Assembly: GCA_949130495.1 (NCBI GenBank)
Contig: OX422210.1
Coordinates: forward strand, 637,508,585-637,572,584
From: Sambucus nigra
Taxonomy: Eukaryota; Streptophyta; Magnoliopsida; Dipsacales; Adoxaceae
DNA: 64,000 bases
Direction of reading: 5' to 3'
The position numbers and the translations under genes were made by a program. This document shows positions 35,201-46,683 of the stretch, piece after piece (positions within the stretch are counted from its first letter, which is position 1; every line of letters begins with the position of its first letter). Under the pieces are notes generated by a model. The model was not told the DNA's origin. It made no database searches and saw only the letters and a list, made by a program, of their open reading frames with translations.

Positions 35201-36230
35201 GAAGCATGTGGAGGCCACTTTTCCGTAAAAAAGACAGCCAATAAAATTCTTCAATGCGATTTGTATTGGCCCATAATATTCCAGGATGTTAACAATTATT
35301 GCAAATCATGGGATAGATGTCAAAGGATGAGAGCTATTACCCGATGAGACATGCTTCCATTAACCCCGATTCTCATTATTGAGATTTTCGACTGCTGGGG
35401 TATTGACTTCATGGGCCCTTTCCCCCATCTTTTGGTTTCCTATACATTCTTGTCGCGGTATACTACGTTTCTAAATGTGTGGAAGATATTGCTACTAAGA
35501 CTAATGACAACAAAGTGATGATTAGGTTCCTACAGGAACACATACTTTCCCGCTTCGATGCTCCGAAAGTGATAATTAGTGATAATGGCACACACTTTTG
35601 GAACAGGCCATTCACGCAGCATATGAGAAAGTATGGCATCGTTCACAAGGTTGGAACGACCTATCACCCACAAACGAATGGATAGGCCAAATTGGCAAAT
35701 CATGAAATTAAGAACATACTAGAGAAGATCGCCAATCCCGATCGGAAAGATTGGTCCCTTCGATTGAACGATTCGCTATGGGCCTACCGTACTGCATACA
35801 AGAACCCACTTGGCATGTTCCCATTACGCTTTGTGAATGGAAAACCTTGTCCTCTTTCCGTTGAGCTGGAGCACAAAGCATATTGGGCCATTAAGAGATT
35901 AAATTATGATATGGACAAAGCCAGTGAAGCCCGCAAGCTTTAACTGAATGAGTTTGAGGAGATACGCAATGATGTGTATGAGAATGCCAAGATTTAAAAA
36001 GTCCGGATGAAAATAGCACATGATAAGAATATTCGACAAAAAAAGTTTCAACTGGGATAAAAGGTACTCCTCTATAACTCCCGGCTTCATCTATTTCAGG
36101 GTAAATTGTGGTCCCGATGGACTGGTCCCTTCGTTGTGAGAAGCGTATTCCCCCATGGAGCGATAGAGTTGGAAGATACAAAAGGGGGGAACGCATTCAA
36201 AGTTAATGGATAGCGCCTAAATCTATATGT
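32203..36230 (+). pseudogene. Athila pol (copy 1): protease, RT, RNase H, integrase
   Basis: Pol copies the RNA into DNA and inserts it. The aspartic protease is at about 32735-32943 (LLDLGASVNILPYS). RT covers about 33600-34430, with LDGFSGYNQIKVDVLDQE and the catalytic FMDDFSVFG at 34127-34153. RNase H is at 34448-35015 ([30 protein letters not shown]). Integrase is at about 35090-36000, with the HHCC-type zinc end, GIDFMGPF, ISDNGTHFWNRPF and the [10 protein letters not shown] glutamate. Stops occur at 32941, 33610, 34073, 34427 and 35683, and there are frameshifts, so it is non-functional. The stop at 32941 is shared with copy 2 and so predates the duplication. Confidence 0.92.
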
Positions 36231-36499
36231 TGAGGCGTGCGTAGAAGAGATCGAGACCATCTGGTTATCGGACCCCGTTTACGGGGTAGAATGAGCTTGA
36301 AAGAGAGGTCGTCGTACCCTCGACGCGTATGGGGTGAATTCTTGTGTATAATAGTTGTGCTTCGGTAGATTAGATTGAGTCCGTAGGTAGGTTAAGTGAG
36401 GATAGGGTTAAGATTGCGCATTCCAACACACACTTCGTGAGGGTATCGAGAAGTCCAAGTGGGTGAATAAGTGCGAAAGTGTCCAGAAATTTGAGGGGT

Positions 36500-36868
36500 T
36501 GGAATTCTAGTGCAGCAGTCTAAGAAAGAGGGTTCTGCAAAGATGGAACCGAACCGAATCCCCTACCCGGATCGATTCGGTTTTGAAAAATCACACACAC
36601 AAAAAAAACTAGAACCGGATCGGTTTGCCCCTGAATCGGATCGGTTCGGGTTCTACGATTTTGGTTCTTCCCAAGGTGCCTATTCCTTCCACATATCCCC
36701 TCCTTTCCCTCCAAACATCCATTCCCCTTTCCCTCCAAATTCCTTTCCCCCAACCCTCCCCACCACCTATAAAACCCACCTCTCCACTACCATTTCCCTC
36801 ACACCTCTACTCTATCCTCCCTCTCTACAACCCTAGTTCTTTAATCTCTAAAATTCACAGCTTTCCCC
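36500..36868 (+). promoter_or_regulatory. Possible internal promoter before the third Athila ORF
   Basis: CTATAAAAC (36768-36776) lies about 92 bp before the ATG at 36869. It is followed by a CT-rich leader ending in CTACAACCCTAG, a plant promoter/5'-UTR style. Upstream (36540-36655) are GAACCGAACC / GATCGGTTCGG words related to those in the LTR. The arrangement is conserved in copy 2. No transcript evidence is available. Confidence 0.4.
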
Positions 36869-38048
36869 ATGGCAAATCCCGCTCTTCTTGCAAAATATAT
36901 GTCCACCGAGATTCTTACCAACGGTAATGGAGAATACCGCTCTAACATGGAGCGCTTATGGTGCGAAAAAAAATTCATCTTTTCCCGCCAACTGCACATT
37001 GAGCGAGTCGTCAACTGGGCTGAGCTACCCCGCTCCGTCACCACCTTTTTTAGCCGATGGGGGTGGACGCAATACCTTCAAGAACCCCACAATGTAGTGT
37101 GGGCGGACGAAGTTCGATCCTTCTATGGATCTCTCATCCGCACGGGCGAGTTTGAGTGCCAATCTTTTGTCGACGGTCGCCCCATCCCATTCTCCTTGGC
37201 CAACCTCGCTTGCAAACTTGCTGACAAGGGCGTCCCCCACTCGGAAATCTATGACTACCCAACCAATGCCCCCACCATTCCCAAACAACAATGCATCGAT
37301 CGGCTTGCACCTAATGATATTTGGGAATGTGGTACCTTCCCCGTGGGCCGCCTAAACGATAAGGCGTGCATTACCTTCCATATAATGTGCGCCAACTTGC
37401 AACGACTCGGCGAAGTGCCCTCGCCAAGCGACCCTCGAGTACCATCTTTTTGACCCAAACTTCACCCTCAATTTGGACCGCATGCTTTACGCCGATATCC
37501 TTTACGCGCCTTGGTAGCAAAAAGGTGTGGTACCCCTCCCTTATGCACGCCTCATAACATCCCTCCTCGTCGATGCTGGTATCCAGCCACCTCATGCTTT
37601 CCCACGCCTCCCAGAACCCACTAGGAAGGTATCACGCACTCGGAATGACCAGCAAAGGGCTACCATTCGAGCAGCCCGTGAGGTGGTTAATTTAGAGGCC
37701 GAGGAGGAGATCCCTATTGAAGAGCCCGAGGCTAAGGATGTCGAGATGGGCGGGGTTGAAGAAGAAGAGTACAACGAGGACGATGATTCGGACTTTGAGC
37801 CACCGGGTGAAGATTTCGTTAGACGCCTTATAGCTGTGGAATCCCGTTTTGACGGGTTCATCACCCAATACAATTGAGACCAAGCGTCGTATCAAATGGA
37901 TCAAGACGCCTACCGAAGGGACACGAGCATGATGCATCAACTCCAAGCCCATTTATACGAGCGCAACTTCGGTGGACCGCCCCCCACTTTCTTCTATGAT
38001 CCCTACGATCCCGGCGCACCCGGGCCCTCAAATCCGCCTCCCCAATGA
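36869..38048 (+). pseudogene. Third Athila ORF after pol (plant-transposon-domain type), copy 1
   Basis: The ATG in context CCCCATGGC opens a frame with WCEKKFIFSRQLHIERVVNW, VRSFYGSLIRTGEF and GRPIPFSLANLACKLADKGV. This resembles the so-called putative plant transposon protein domain found downstream of pol in Athila elements, at the env position. I see no signal peptide or clear transmembrane segment. The C-terminal part (37527-37877) is very acidic (EAEEEIPIEEPEAKDVEMGG). A deletion of about 13 bp near 37393 relative to copy 2 shifts the frame, and TAG at 37517 also breaks it. The original stop was probably TGA at 38046-38048. Function unknown. Confidence 0.68.
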
Positions 38049-39793
38049 AGCCCTTGTTTGTGATTAGTTGTTTGTGTGTTTGTGGTTATTGTTTAAACAG
38101 TGTTGGTTGTGTGTTCTTCCCTACCCTTTGTAACACAAATGTTATTTATCTATAAAAATTATGCATTTTTGTTTCATTTGTTTGTTTTATTTTCTCGCAC
38201 TTTTAATTCGCTTTGAGTTAGATTTTAGTCCTTTTTTCTTGAGGACAATGCAAAAGTCTAAGTTAGGGGGGGTCATAAGTGCGTTTTTCTAAAACTTCAC
38301 AAATTTTCAAAAATGCCCAGAAATGTAAAAAAAATCATAAAATCTTGAAAAATCCAAAAATATTTTTTTCGAAATAAATAAAAATTAGAATTCAGATCTT
38401 TCAAAAATATCATTAAGAGTCGATTTAAAGTCTCAAATTGTAAAAACATAATGCATAAAGCCAAAATTGACCAAAGATGGAAATTGAGCGAACGTAGGCG
38501 ACTTAACGAATAAATGTGGAGATTACCAACCCCGGTGAGATTCGAGCCTTTCATTTTTGTGAAATTTATAAATCAATCTGAGTTAATTGTTAACTCAAAG
38601 TTCTTTTCAGCATCTAAAAAATCGTCGAAGATCTCAATCCTTTCATTTTGATCGGTTATGGAAAATGCGTGTGATATTTCCTTGAAAAACATGCTAAAAT
38701 AGATCTCTAAACTTAATTCATCTCGAAACGCATATGGTAAGTCAATTAGTATTTTAGACAATGAAGTAGGCCCTCGTTTGTCACCCAAAAATATTGGCCA
38801 GAAAAAGTAGCGAAAAATCACCCCTTTTGCAAACCAAAATTGAGTTGAATAAACTTCTCCCTTTCATTTGACAATCCGAAAAACCCCAATTGGCTCGGAA
38901 TTGCGAAAAGGGATAATTCCAGAAATTAAGTCCGAAAAGTGCAGAAAAAGGGGACAAGAAAAAACAGCTATGCTCAACAAAAATAGCAAGAAAAGAAACG
39001 CGTGAAAAATGGAAAAAAAATAGAAAAAGAAGAAAAAATGAGCAAAAGCCCGAAAACGCACTAACGGACATCATAGGAAAACTTTCCAATTCTAGATTTC
39101 CCGTACCATTCTCATTTTACCCAATACACCTTTAGCCCGAAAAAAGTCCTAATCGAGTCCAAAATTGTAAAACTGGTTACCGCGTGGAGAGCAAAAACAC
39201 AAAAAGATAATAAAAGAGATCAAAGATACTAATTAGAGGCAATGTTCCCGTTTTCTTATATCCGTAATCCAATGATGAGATCCGGTTACCATAAATTTCT
39301 GTCTTTCAATTTGTGTGCGTGAACTTGGTTCCACTACATTTACTCTTATACATCACACAGATCGAGAGAATAGCCACACTCTGAGTGATTCGTTTGTGAG
39401 AGCATTCCGTGAGATTTTGAAATCAAAACGAATTTTTGGATAAGTAACGTAATGTTTAAACGATGTAAATTCGCGGTTAAATTTCTGGCTTCACACACGC
39501 GCACTATGATTTGAGACTGTTGAATATGAATTGATGATGACTATTTTCTGGAAAAGTTTGAATTATACAATTTTTACATATTTTGAATTTTCTTTGAGTC
39601 GAATTTTGTGGGTATATTCTATGTAAACCTTCATGAGACACAAATCGTCCTACTAGGGTAACCTAGGGGTTTAAAGGCTTCTTGCATACGCTAAATGCAA
39701 TCGCTTGCCCGTGAAAGAGGTACCCTATCCCATTTTCGAGTTAGACCATGTTTTGATTCTTTTACATTGCCAAAGTTCTAAGTTGGAGGGGTT
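38049..39793 (+). other. Athila 3' spacer with two purine tracts
   Basis: Non-coding, A-rich, between the third ORF and the 3' LTR. AAGTCTAAGTTAGGGGGGG (about 38251-38269) and AGTTCTAAGTTGGAGGGG (about 39774-39791) are two similar polypurine tracts 1.5 kb apart. The second directly abuts the 3' LTR and should prime plus-strand DNA synthesis. The first could be an internal second primer site or an old duplication. Confidence 0.6.
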
Positions 39794-41186
39794 TTATTAG
39801 GAATAAATTATTCCCATTTATCCCCTTAATTTAGAGGCTTTTATCGCCCGCAAAGTGTAATTCGAGTGGATTTATATCATATCATTGTTGTTGACAAGTT
39901 TCTAATGAGTACGCCGAGTTTCGTATTTTTTCCATCTATTTCGCAGGTGTTCAGTGTTTTAATCCGACTTCCATACCAAAAGCTTCAAAAAAGTACAAGA
40001 GGGAAAAGTTTATGTAAAGGCTGTCAAGATGGAACCGAACCTAAGTTAAAAGAAAAAGAACAGATCCCATCCTGGGAAAGTTCCTGTAAATACTGTCAAG
40101 ACAGAACCGAACCGAAGTGGAGAAAAAATGAACCGATACTACACGTGGAAAACATACTGTGAAGGGTTAACAAGATGGAACCAAATCAAAGTAGAGGAAA
40201 AACGAACCGATCCCATGATCGAAGAACTTTCTATAAAGGCTGCAAAGATGGAACCGAACCGAACCTCTTAACAGGATCGGTTTTTTTCCCGATTATTCGA
40301 ACTTATCCACTTGTAAAAATTAGAATCCTGCTTGGTTTAAACTCTTAGATTTAGTAGATTATAAATTGTAAACTCCTCCCAACATGGAGAGGAGGCTTAT
40401 GATTCGTTAGGGAAGCTTTGTAATCAGATTTAGAGAAGAAGAACAATAAACCCTAGTTTTTCAATTTAAGTAATACCATTCTAATTCATGTTTCAATTAT
40501 TGTTGTAGTTACTTTTCAAATAACAATTTCATCTTTCTTCATCCTCATTCAGTAGTAAAAATGTTTTCTTTCATTCTAAACGCATTTTCTTCAAGTTTTC
40601 ATATGTCGGGCTAAGTTTTCAAGGGTTGGGGTGCATGAACCCCACCTGATGTAATTCACGATAGTGGAAATAGAGTTGGACTGAAAATATTAGATGAATT
40701 GTATCGTAGTTCATGCGATATAACTTTATTTCAGACTTTGCTTACATACTGTGCGGGATACGATCCCTCATATGTGTAATACTTAAGAGAGGTAAAGACC
40801 GAATTTTAATGCAACCTTTGCTTACGTATTGTGCGGGCTATGATCCCTCGTATATGTAATACTTAGGAGCATCAAAAAGTCGGATTCATTTGAAGCTTTA
40901 ATTCTGAACCTATTATCCTATGAAGTGAATTACTAGGGTGTGGGGTATTGTACCCGACCTATTTTCCCCATTCATAGTTAACGTTTTAGTCAAGTTGTTA
41001 GAAATTATGCAGTAGAATAATTACATTCTTAATTTCATTCGTTAATCATTTTTTCCAAATTGCATTTCGTTGTAGCTGTTTCACCATTCAAAATTACCTT
41101 TTCCTTTTCTTTAGAGTCAAAGTTAGGTTTCCTTCGTCTGATCAACGTCGTTACGACTCCATTTGTCCTATTTCCCCGAGGATCGA

Positions 41187-43480
41187 TGTCACGACCCCAA
41201 CCCAATAGTAGTAGGGAATGAGTGTCTTGACATGCCACCAAGGCATTCAATGTTATGGACTTAAAATATTTCTTAAAATAAATGCAACGAAAATACGTTC
41301 ACATGGTCATGAATCGTAAACTATTGAAAAAAAATGGAATTACGTCATCAGAGCTTTCTAAAAGGGAACTTCGTATATATTAAAGTATGAATGGAGTACA
41401 ACTTATGCCAAAATTGAAAACTTATTACTAAAGAGCCAAACATGCTCTATCTCCTAAAAACAAACGTTATATTTAAAAGTATAACAAAAGATCTCCTTAA
41501 GCTAGATCTTCAACATAGTCCTTCTACACTCCATCCTCCAGTCTAATTATTTCCTGAAAAATCGTTATTTATACAACGTCAGCTAAAAGCTGAATAATAT
41601 TTAATCTCCCGACATTCCAAGGTTTTCAGAAAATAGATACCTATTCAAGTCAAAAGAGAAGACATATACATATATGGATAGGAACTTAAAGTAAATTCAT
41701 ATATATTTTGAAATGATAGTGTATATATCACAATTGGATAGCTCAGAATAAGAAGAATGCAATAAATCAAATGTGATATCTTTTTCTTTCAATCATATTA
41801 TTTTAATGGCCAAGTACACTATAATACCGTGTTCTTCTACCATATTATACCCCGGTAGTTGAGGGTCAATCGAACTAGTTCGTCACAACGCCTTATTTAG
41901 GGCACACCAGCGATAACCCAGCTGGGAAGGTCAGTCAGTAAAGAGGTCCCTTAGGCCGAATCTTATTTCCAATATTCAATCTCATTTTCAATACTCATTT
42001 CAATCAGCATGTCTATATGGAGAGATATAAACATATCACAAATGAATCCATCATCGGTATCAAATGCATTTTGAGAATAAAAGCATTTCACAAAATACAT
42101 AGTTTGCATAATATCATATAATTTAAATGTGCATGAAATGACATAGAGTACTAACCTAAAATAGAGGCTCGAAAATATAGATATTGAGTCTTGGATCACA
42201 CGTTAATATAATAAATACAATAAAGGTTTAATTATGTATTCTAAATAAAGCCCAATTCTAAATATTGTGTTTTAATCCTAAAATATCTTGATAAAAAAGG
42301 TTACTAAAACCATTTTCTCAATTTTTAATATTCATTCATCGTATTTAAAGAATTAAATTCATAGTTCTTCCTAATCAGTCGGTTCCCAGTAAAGATGGAG
42401 GGTCACCACTTAAATACCATCTCATCTAGACAGAAAATTTTTGGATTTATTCCCAGTAGAGATGGAGGGTCACAGGGGCACCACTTAAATACCATCTCAA
42501 CTAGACAGAATTTCACCGGGACTGACTTTGGAATTACTTAAATGAGATTCCATAATACGAGCAATTGCTTACAACAATTATTTTAAAAAGCGTATATATA
42601 TATTTTTCAAACAAGTTGACATATTTTAAAAATAAAATCAATTTAGATTGTTTCCAAATTTTAAGTTTTGATTAGTAAAGTCTTTAGTGTATTTTACCAG
42701 CATAACTACTAAGTAAAGCTATAAAATACGAAATTAAAACTACAAAAATGAATTATAACATTTAAATAAAATCATACCTACGAAATGAATTCTTTCTTCG
42801 AAATTATAGAACTCCTTCTTAAGATATTTCCCAAGCTTTCTATCACTCTTTCTTACTATAATTCTCAAGGAATTGGTGTGAGTTTCAAATGAACCCTAAG
42901 GCCCTATTTATAGGTTTCCAAAAGTATTACGGTGTTGACATGTGTCTAGGTGATCAAGCATTTAAGGTGGCAAGTCATCGTTTGGGTGTCGTATTCCGAG
43001 GTGGTCTTGCAGTCTTAACATCACCAAATGATGACAAGTGTTTTAGCTTTCTCTCTGAAGACGACATGTGTAAGGTGGAGGTGACCAGCACGTGGTGGAA
43101 AGATGATAAGGGGTATAAGGGTCATTTCACATATGAAGGGTATTTTGGTAATTTCACACTATATATTTTCAGTATTTCTTAGAGGTCCTTGAAAATATTT
43201 TATTTACAAAATGGCCCCTTTTATATTTTTATTTTAGTCCCTAAAGTTTCATAAAATTATATTTTCTACCCCAAAACTTATTATATACCTTAAGATATGT
43301 CATCAGACTTCGATTTGATCCTATTTACGATTGATTCTTCATATTTAAAAATGGGGTTTGTTATATTGATTGCCAATAACACCACATATCTAATAATACA
43401 ACATTTATAAGATAGTAAGTAACGCATGAGTGTAAAAACAAACTATATACATATGAGCATATAAAAGTGGGGTCATTACA
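41187..43480 (-). mobile_element. Solo LTR of a Gypsy-type element
   Basis: On the minus strand it starts TGTAATGACCCC and ends GGGGTCGTGACA. It is flanked by the 5-bp duplication ATCGA (41182-41186, 43481-43485). The same site in copy 2 (59461 region) is empty and reads GAGGATCGATACCCGAC. There is no primer site, polypurine tract or gag-pol, so only one 2294-bp LTR remains, the product expected from LTR-LTR recombination. A GGAGGGTCAC..ACTTAAATACCATCTC phrase occurs twice (42396 and 42462). Confidence 0.92.
42904..42913 (-). promoter_or_regulatory. TATA box of the solo LTR
   Basis: The minus strand reads CTATAAATAGGGCC, a canonical plant TATA box. It supports minus-strand orientation of this LTR, with transcription heading toward lower coordinates. 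Confidence 0.55.
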
Positions 43481-43579
43481 ATCGATACCCGACTTATCGA
43501 ATTATTACTTGAGCGAAGGCTTGCACTTGAGCCTAGAGAGTACGCACTTTTGAGACACATTCTTAGTCGCATCAGATAG

Positions 43580-43609
43580 CCTTATACGATTGGACCAAGA
43601 GGCTTGGTT
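43580..43609 (-). mobile_element. SINE, 5' part, beyond the Athila element
   Basis: The reverse complement carries the tRNA-like start with a degraded A-box TGGTCCAATCG. It continues the SINE broken at 29200 and is followed by the second copy of the SINE target duplication, CATTCTTAAAATT (43610-43622). Confidence 0.72.
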
Positions 43610-43622
43610 CATTCTTAAAATT

Positions 43623-44045
43623 ATATACAATATTCACATCATTATCTTTTAAATGATTTCACTTTGGATAAAGATACACAGACACACTTTTGTACCATTT
43701 TCCCATACCCGATGCATAAAAATGTTATACCTTGTTGTTGTGAGTCCCGTCAGGGCACAAGGTACAATATCTTACCCGCCTTATCTTATTAGGCGGGTAC
43801 CAAAGTGAATACCAAATTGAATCGGTGTAGTGGTACTCTTTCACTTTACTTTTTCACTTTTAACGTATAACAAACACATGGTTAATATCTTGACTACAAT
43901 AATTAATCAAATGCAGCGGGTGAGAGGGTAAAACATGAAATTTAGTATTATTATAATACCAAACCAAACATTGTAAAATGATTACCCCAAAGGTCACCCG
44001 CAATGGAAACATTATTTTTGCTAATACAAGTAATGGAGTACCTTT
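43623..44045. other. Spacer without gene, present in both duplicated units
   Basis: It contains TTATACCTTGTTGTTGTGAG, a short inverted pair ACCCGCC..GGCGGGT (43777-43799), and nothing coding. Closely similar to 59607-60029. Confidence 0.4.
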
Positions 44046-44053
44046 GATTCATG

Positions 44054-44731
44054 CAGGGACGTAGCTAGGATTTCTCGATAATAGGGGATAATCTAATGGT
44101 AATTTTCGGGAGTTCAGGGGAAGAAGCTCTAGAGCCAAATTTGTTTAAGGTTACTTTTGAGTCTTTACCGAATAATTATTAAAATATTTATTTAATCTAA
44201 TAAAAAGAGAAATAATTTTCGCAAAGATTAAACCAATATGCATCCCCCCCAAATTTATATATACAATATCCCTAAAGTCAATCACAATTTAATCCTAAAA
44301 CTAAATTTAGAATTTAAACCAACCAACAATGACACTAAACCAAAAAAAATATTAACCATTTTATCTAAAATTAAAGGGAGAACTTACGAGTGAAAATTAG
44401 AGGGGTAAAATATAATTTAATATTTAAATAAAATTTATACGATTTCATCATAAAAATTCATTCAAAAATTAAATCAAAATCTAAAATTATAAATTAAATA
44501 AAGAATGAGAAGTGAAGTCCTTTCGTTTTCTTTTCAAAGAGTTGTGTGGGAAGAAAAAGAATACAAGAGTTTTTTATAATTACCAAACCCCATCTTAAAT
44601 TTTCAAAAAACTTCATTTTATTCCTAGAATTTTCTTTTTGTATATATGTATTTTTTTTTGGGGTGGGGGGGTGGGGTGGGGTGGGGGGGGGGGATAAATC
44701 CCCCACTAGGCCCCATGTGGCTCCGTACATG
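44054..44731. mobile_element. Non-autonomous hAT element, copy 1
   Basis: The left end CAGGGACGTAGCTAGG and the right end, complement of CATGTACGGAGCCACA, are imperfect inverted repeats. The 8-bp target duplication GATTCATG (44046-44053, 44732-44739) flanks them exactly. A G-rich run (44660-44692) and AT-rich core lie inside. No transposase is present. It is also in the second duplicated unit. Confidence 0.85.
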
Positions 44732-44739
44732 GATTCATG

Positions 44740-45002
44740 AACCAGACTCAATAAATGTTGGCTGAAGTTACAATGGGTTAGGTGTAGCTGATGAGAAAAA
44801 TTAAAAATGAATTTAATAAATTTAGATCTCGTTCGAACAAGTGGAGGTCTTGAACCATCTTCATATAAAATATTAAATATTGAGGATGAGGATTGTGACT
44901 ACAAAATAAATTAATTTTGCACCAATTTCTTCATGCATAACTCAATATTTAGATAACAAAAAAAATTACTTTTGTGCATCTCCATATATATATATATATA
45001 TA
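44740..45002. other. Spacer with (TA)n before foldback element
   Basis: Non-coding. It ends in a (TA) run (44984-45002) that forms the left border of a foldback element. Confidence 0.4.
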
Positions 45003-45283
45003 TGGAAGGGTTCAAAAGTGAACCTTTAATGAACCTTAATAAAAAATACCTTAATAATCGATTAATTTTAATTCTTATGCTGTAATTGGTCTGCGTCAGT
45101 GGCAACAAACACGCGTGTGACACGCGGGTGGGGGGGTGGGTGGGGGGTAAGGTGTGTGTATTAAAAAAATGTGTGACACACCTATGTCCGTTACCGCTGG
45201 CGCGGACCAATTACAACATATGAATTAAAATTAATGGGTTGTTAAGGTATTTTTTGTTAAGGATCATTAAAATTTTGAACCTC

Positions 45284-45286
<3 letters not shown>
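45003..45286. mobile_element. Foldback element 1 in a (TA)n tract, copy 1
   Basis: About 120 bp at each end are inverted repeats. The left begins GGTTCAAAAGTGAACC, then AAAAAATACCTTAATAATC and GTAATTGGTCTGCG. The right is the complement of GGTTCAAAATTTTAATG, AAAAAATACCTTAACAACC and GTAATTGGTCCGCG. A G-rich loop (45127-45148) sits between. Both flanks are (TA)n, so the target site is a TA microsatellite. The same element is at 60978-61255. Confidence 0.8.
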
Positions 45287-45314
<28 letters not shown>

Positions 45315-45361
<47 letters not shown>

Positions 45362-45759
45362 GGCTCACCTATATCATGCACTATACATCACACCGTACAT
45401 CACACCTAATTCAAGGCCCTAGATTTTTTTTTTCAAATTTTATATTTTTACCTTGAAATTAACCTTCCAATCAACACATATGCAAAAAATTAGGTTAAAA
45501 TACATTTTGTAGCTATTTTTAAAAAAATTCACAAAAAACTGTTGGCGCAAACCCTTCTAAATAAGGTATTTTTAGCAGTTTTTTGTGGATTTTTAAAAAA
45601 TATCTACAAAATGTATTTTGACCTAATTTTTTTCATATGGATTTATTGAAAGGTTAATTTCAAGGAAAAAATATATAATTTGAAAAAGAAAGTTTTTTAA
45701 GTCCTAGAATTAGGTGTGATGCACGAGTGATGTATAGAGCATGATGTGCTATAGCCTGA

Positions 45760-45786
<27 letters not shown>
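45315..45786. mobile_element. Foldback element 2 with (GA)n/(CT)n ends, copy 1 only
   Basis: It begins with (GA)n then AAGGCTCACCTATATCATGC and ACTATACATCACACC. It ends with the mirror image GTGATGTATAGAGCATGATG, TGCTATAGCCTGA and (CT)n. It lies between (TA)n tracts on both sides. In the second duplicated unit the corresponding place (61259-61329) is one uninterrupted (TA)n tract, so it was inserted in copy 1 after duplication or cleanly lost from copy 2. No ORF. Confidence 0.8.
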
Positions 45787-45834
<48 letters not shown>

Positions 45835-46683
45835 CCTTATTATTTGAACATGGAATTGATCATTCTTATAATTTGCATTTGTTAAAATATGATCTATTTA
45901 TGTGTCACTTTTACTTGCCCTTGAGGAATCGTGGTACATAGCTCACAGATTAGTTTCTCGACTTGTTTGCTTTTTTGAGGTAATGATTTAATATATGTTA
46001 ATTTATACAGATTGTAATATTGATAATTTATATTATAATTATATTAATTACATGTAAAATATTTGCATCTAAGAATATGAATGTCATATGCATCTATGTT
46101 TCCCAATTACTTTTAACATAAAATGGAACCCAAAAATAAGTATAATGTCCACAAACATATTTTTTTTAGCACAAATGTCCCTCTCTCTTCTCGCATATTC
46201 GATTTTCAGTAATATATACAATAAATTTTATAAAGTTACATAAAATGTTTTGGAAAAAATTTTAATTTGCACATAGAATTTTATAATATACACACAAACA
46301 TTTGTAATATGTATATGTTAAAATTGTGTATACCCTAGTTATAAGTTATACGTGAAGGGTTGAATGACTTTAATATTTAAAAAATATGTAAGTGAACTAG
46401 AGCAGGAAAAAAATATTAAATAGTTACCAAAATAAATAAAAAATAACTCGTCCTACCATAGTAGAGCAAACATTCACTTGAAGGCAAGGAAAACCATACT
46501 TTATTTAAGCTTAGACTTGGCTGTAGTGCTATATGCACTATTATACCTCAGAAAATAGCTTTTAAGTCCAAAAAGTAAATAAAGGGACAAAATACAACTA
46601 GAGATAGAAAAACTCAAAACCAAATTAAAGTCCAAAATACCCATAGAGAAATTTAAGATGGTAACAAAGGAGATGAAGCATAA
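45787..46683. other. (TA)n tract and 3' flank of RKD copy 1
   Basis: (TA)n spans about 45784-45831. The rest is AT-rich DNA downstream of the RKD stop codon and should include its 3' UTR. No other gene is seen. Confidence 0.45.

Larger units (their letters stand above)
39794..43574 (+). repeat. 3' LTR of Athila copy 1, interrupted by a solo LTR
   Basis: It runs 39794-41186 and 43486-43574, about 1.48 kb when the nested element and one target copy are removed. It ends TCGCATCA before the GATAG target duplication. It carries two TTTGCTTAC..TGTGCGGG blocks (40737 and 40818) where the 5' LTR has one. Confidence 0.87.
29196..43579 (+). mobile_element. Athila-type Ty3/Gypsy LTR retrotransposon, copy 1
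   Basis: The element comprises a 5' LTR (29201-30515), tRNA-Asp-like primer site, gag, protease, RT, RNase H, integrase, a third ORF, a long 3' spacer, a polypurine tract and a 3' LTR (39794-43574). It is flanked by the 5-bp duplication GATAG (29196-29200 and 43575-43579). The primer-site type, the protease text DLGAS and a large third ORF after pol fit the Athila lineage. All ORFs contain stops. The 3' LTR is interrupted by a solo LTR. Without that insertion the element is about 12.1 kb. Confidence 0.9.

Noticed and set aside
36869..37453. Host gene candidate (194 codons)
   Set aside because: It lies between pol and the 3' LTR of an Athila element and is repeated at 55149 in the second unit, so it is a transposon ORF.
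42889..43182. 97-codon open frame
   Set aside because: It lies antisense within a solo LTR, starts over the LTR's TATA box and has no recognisable domain.
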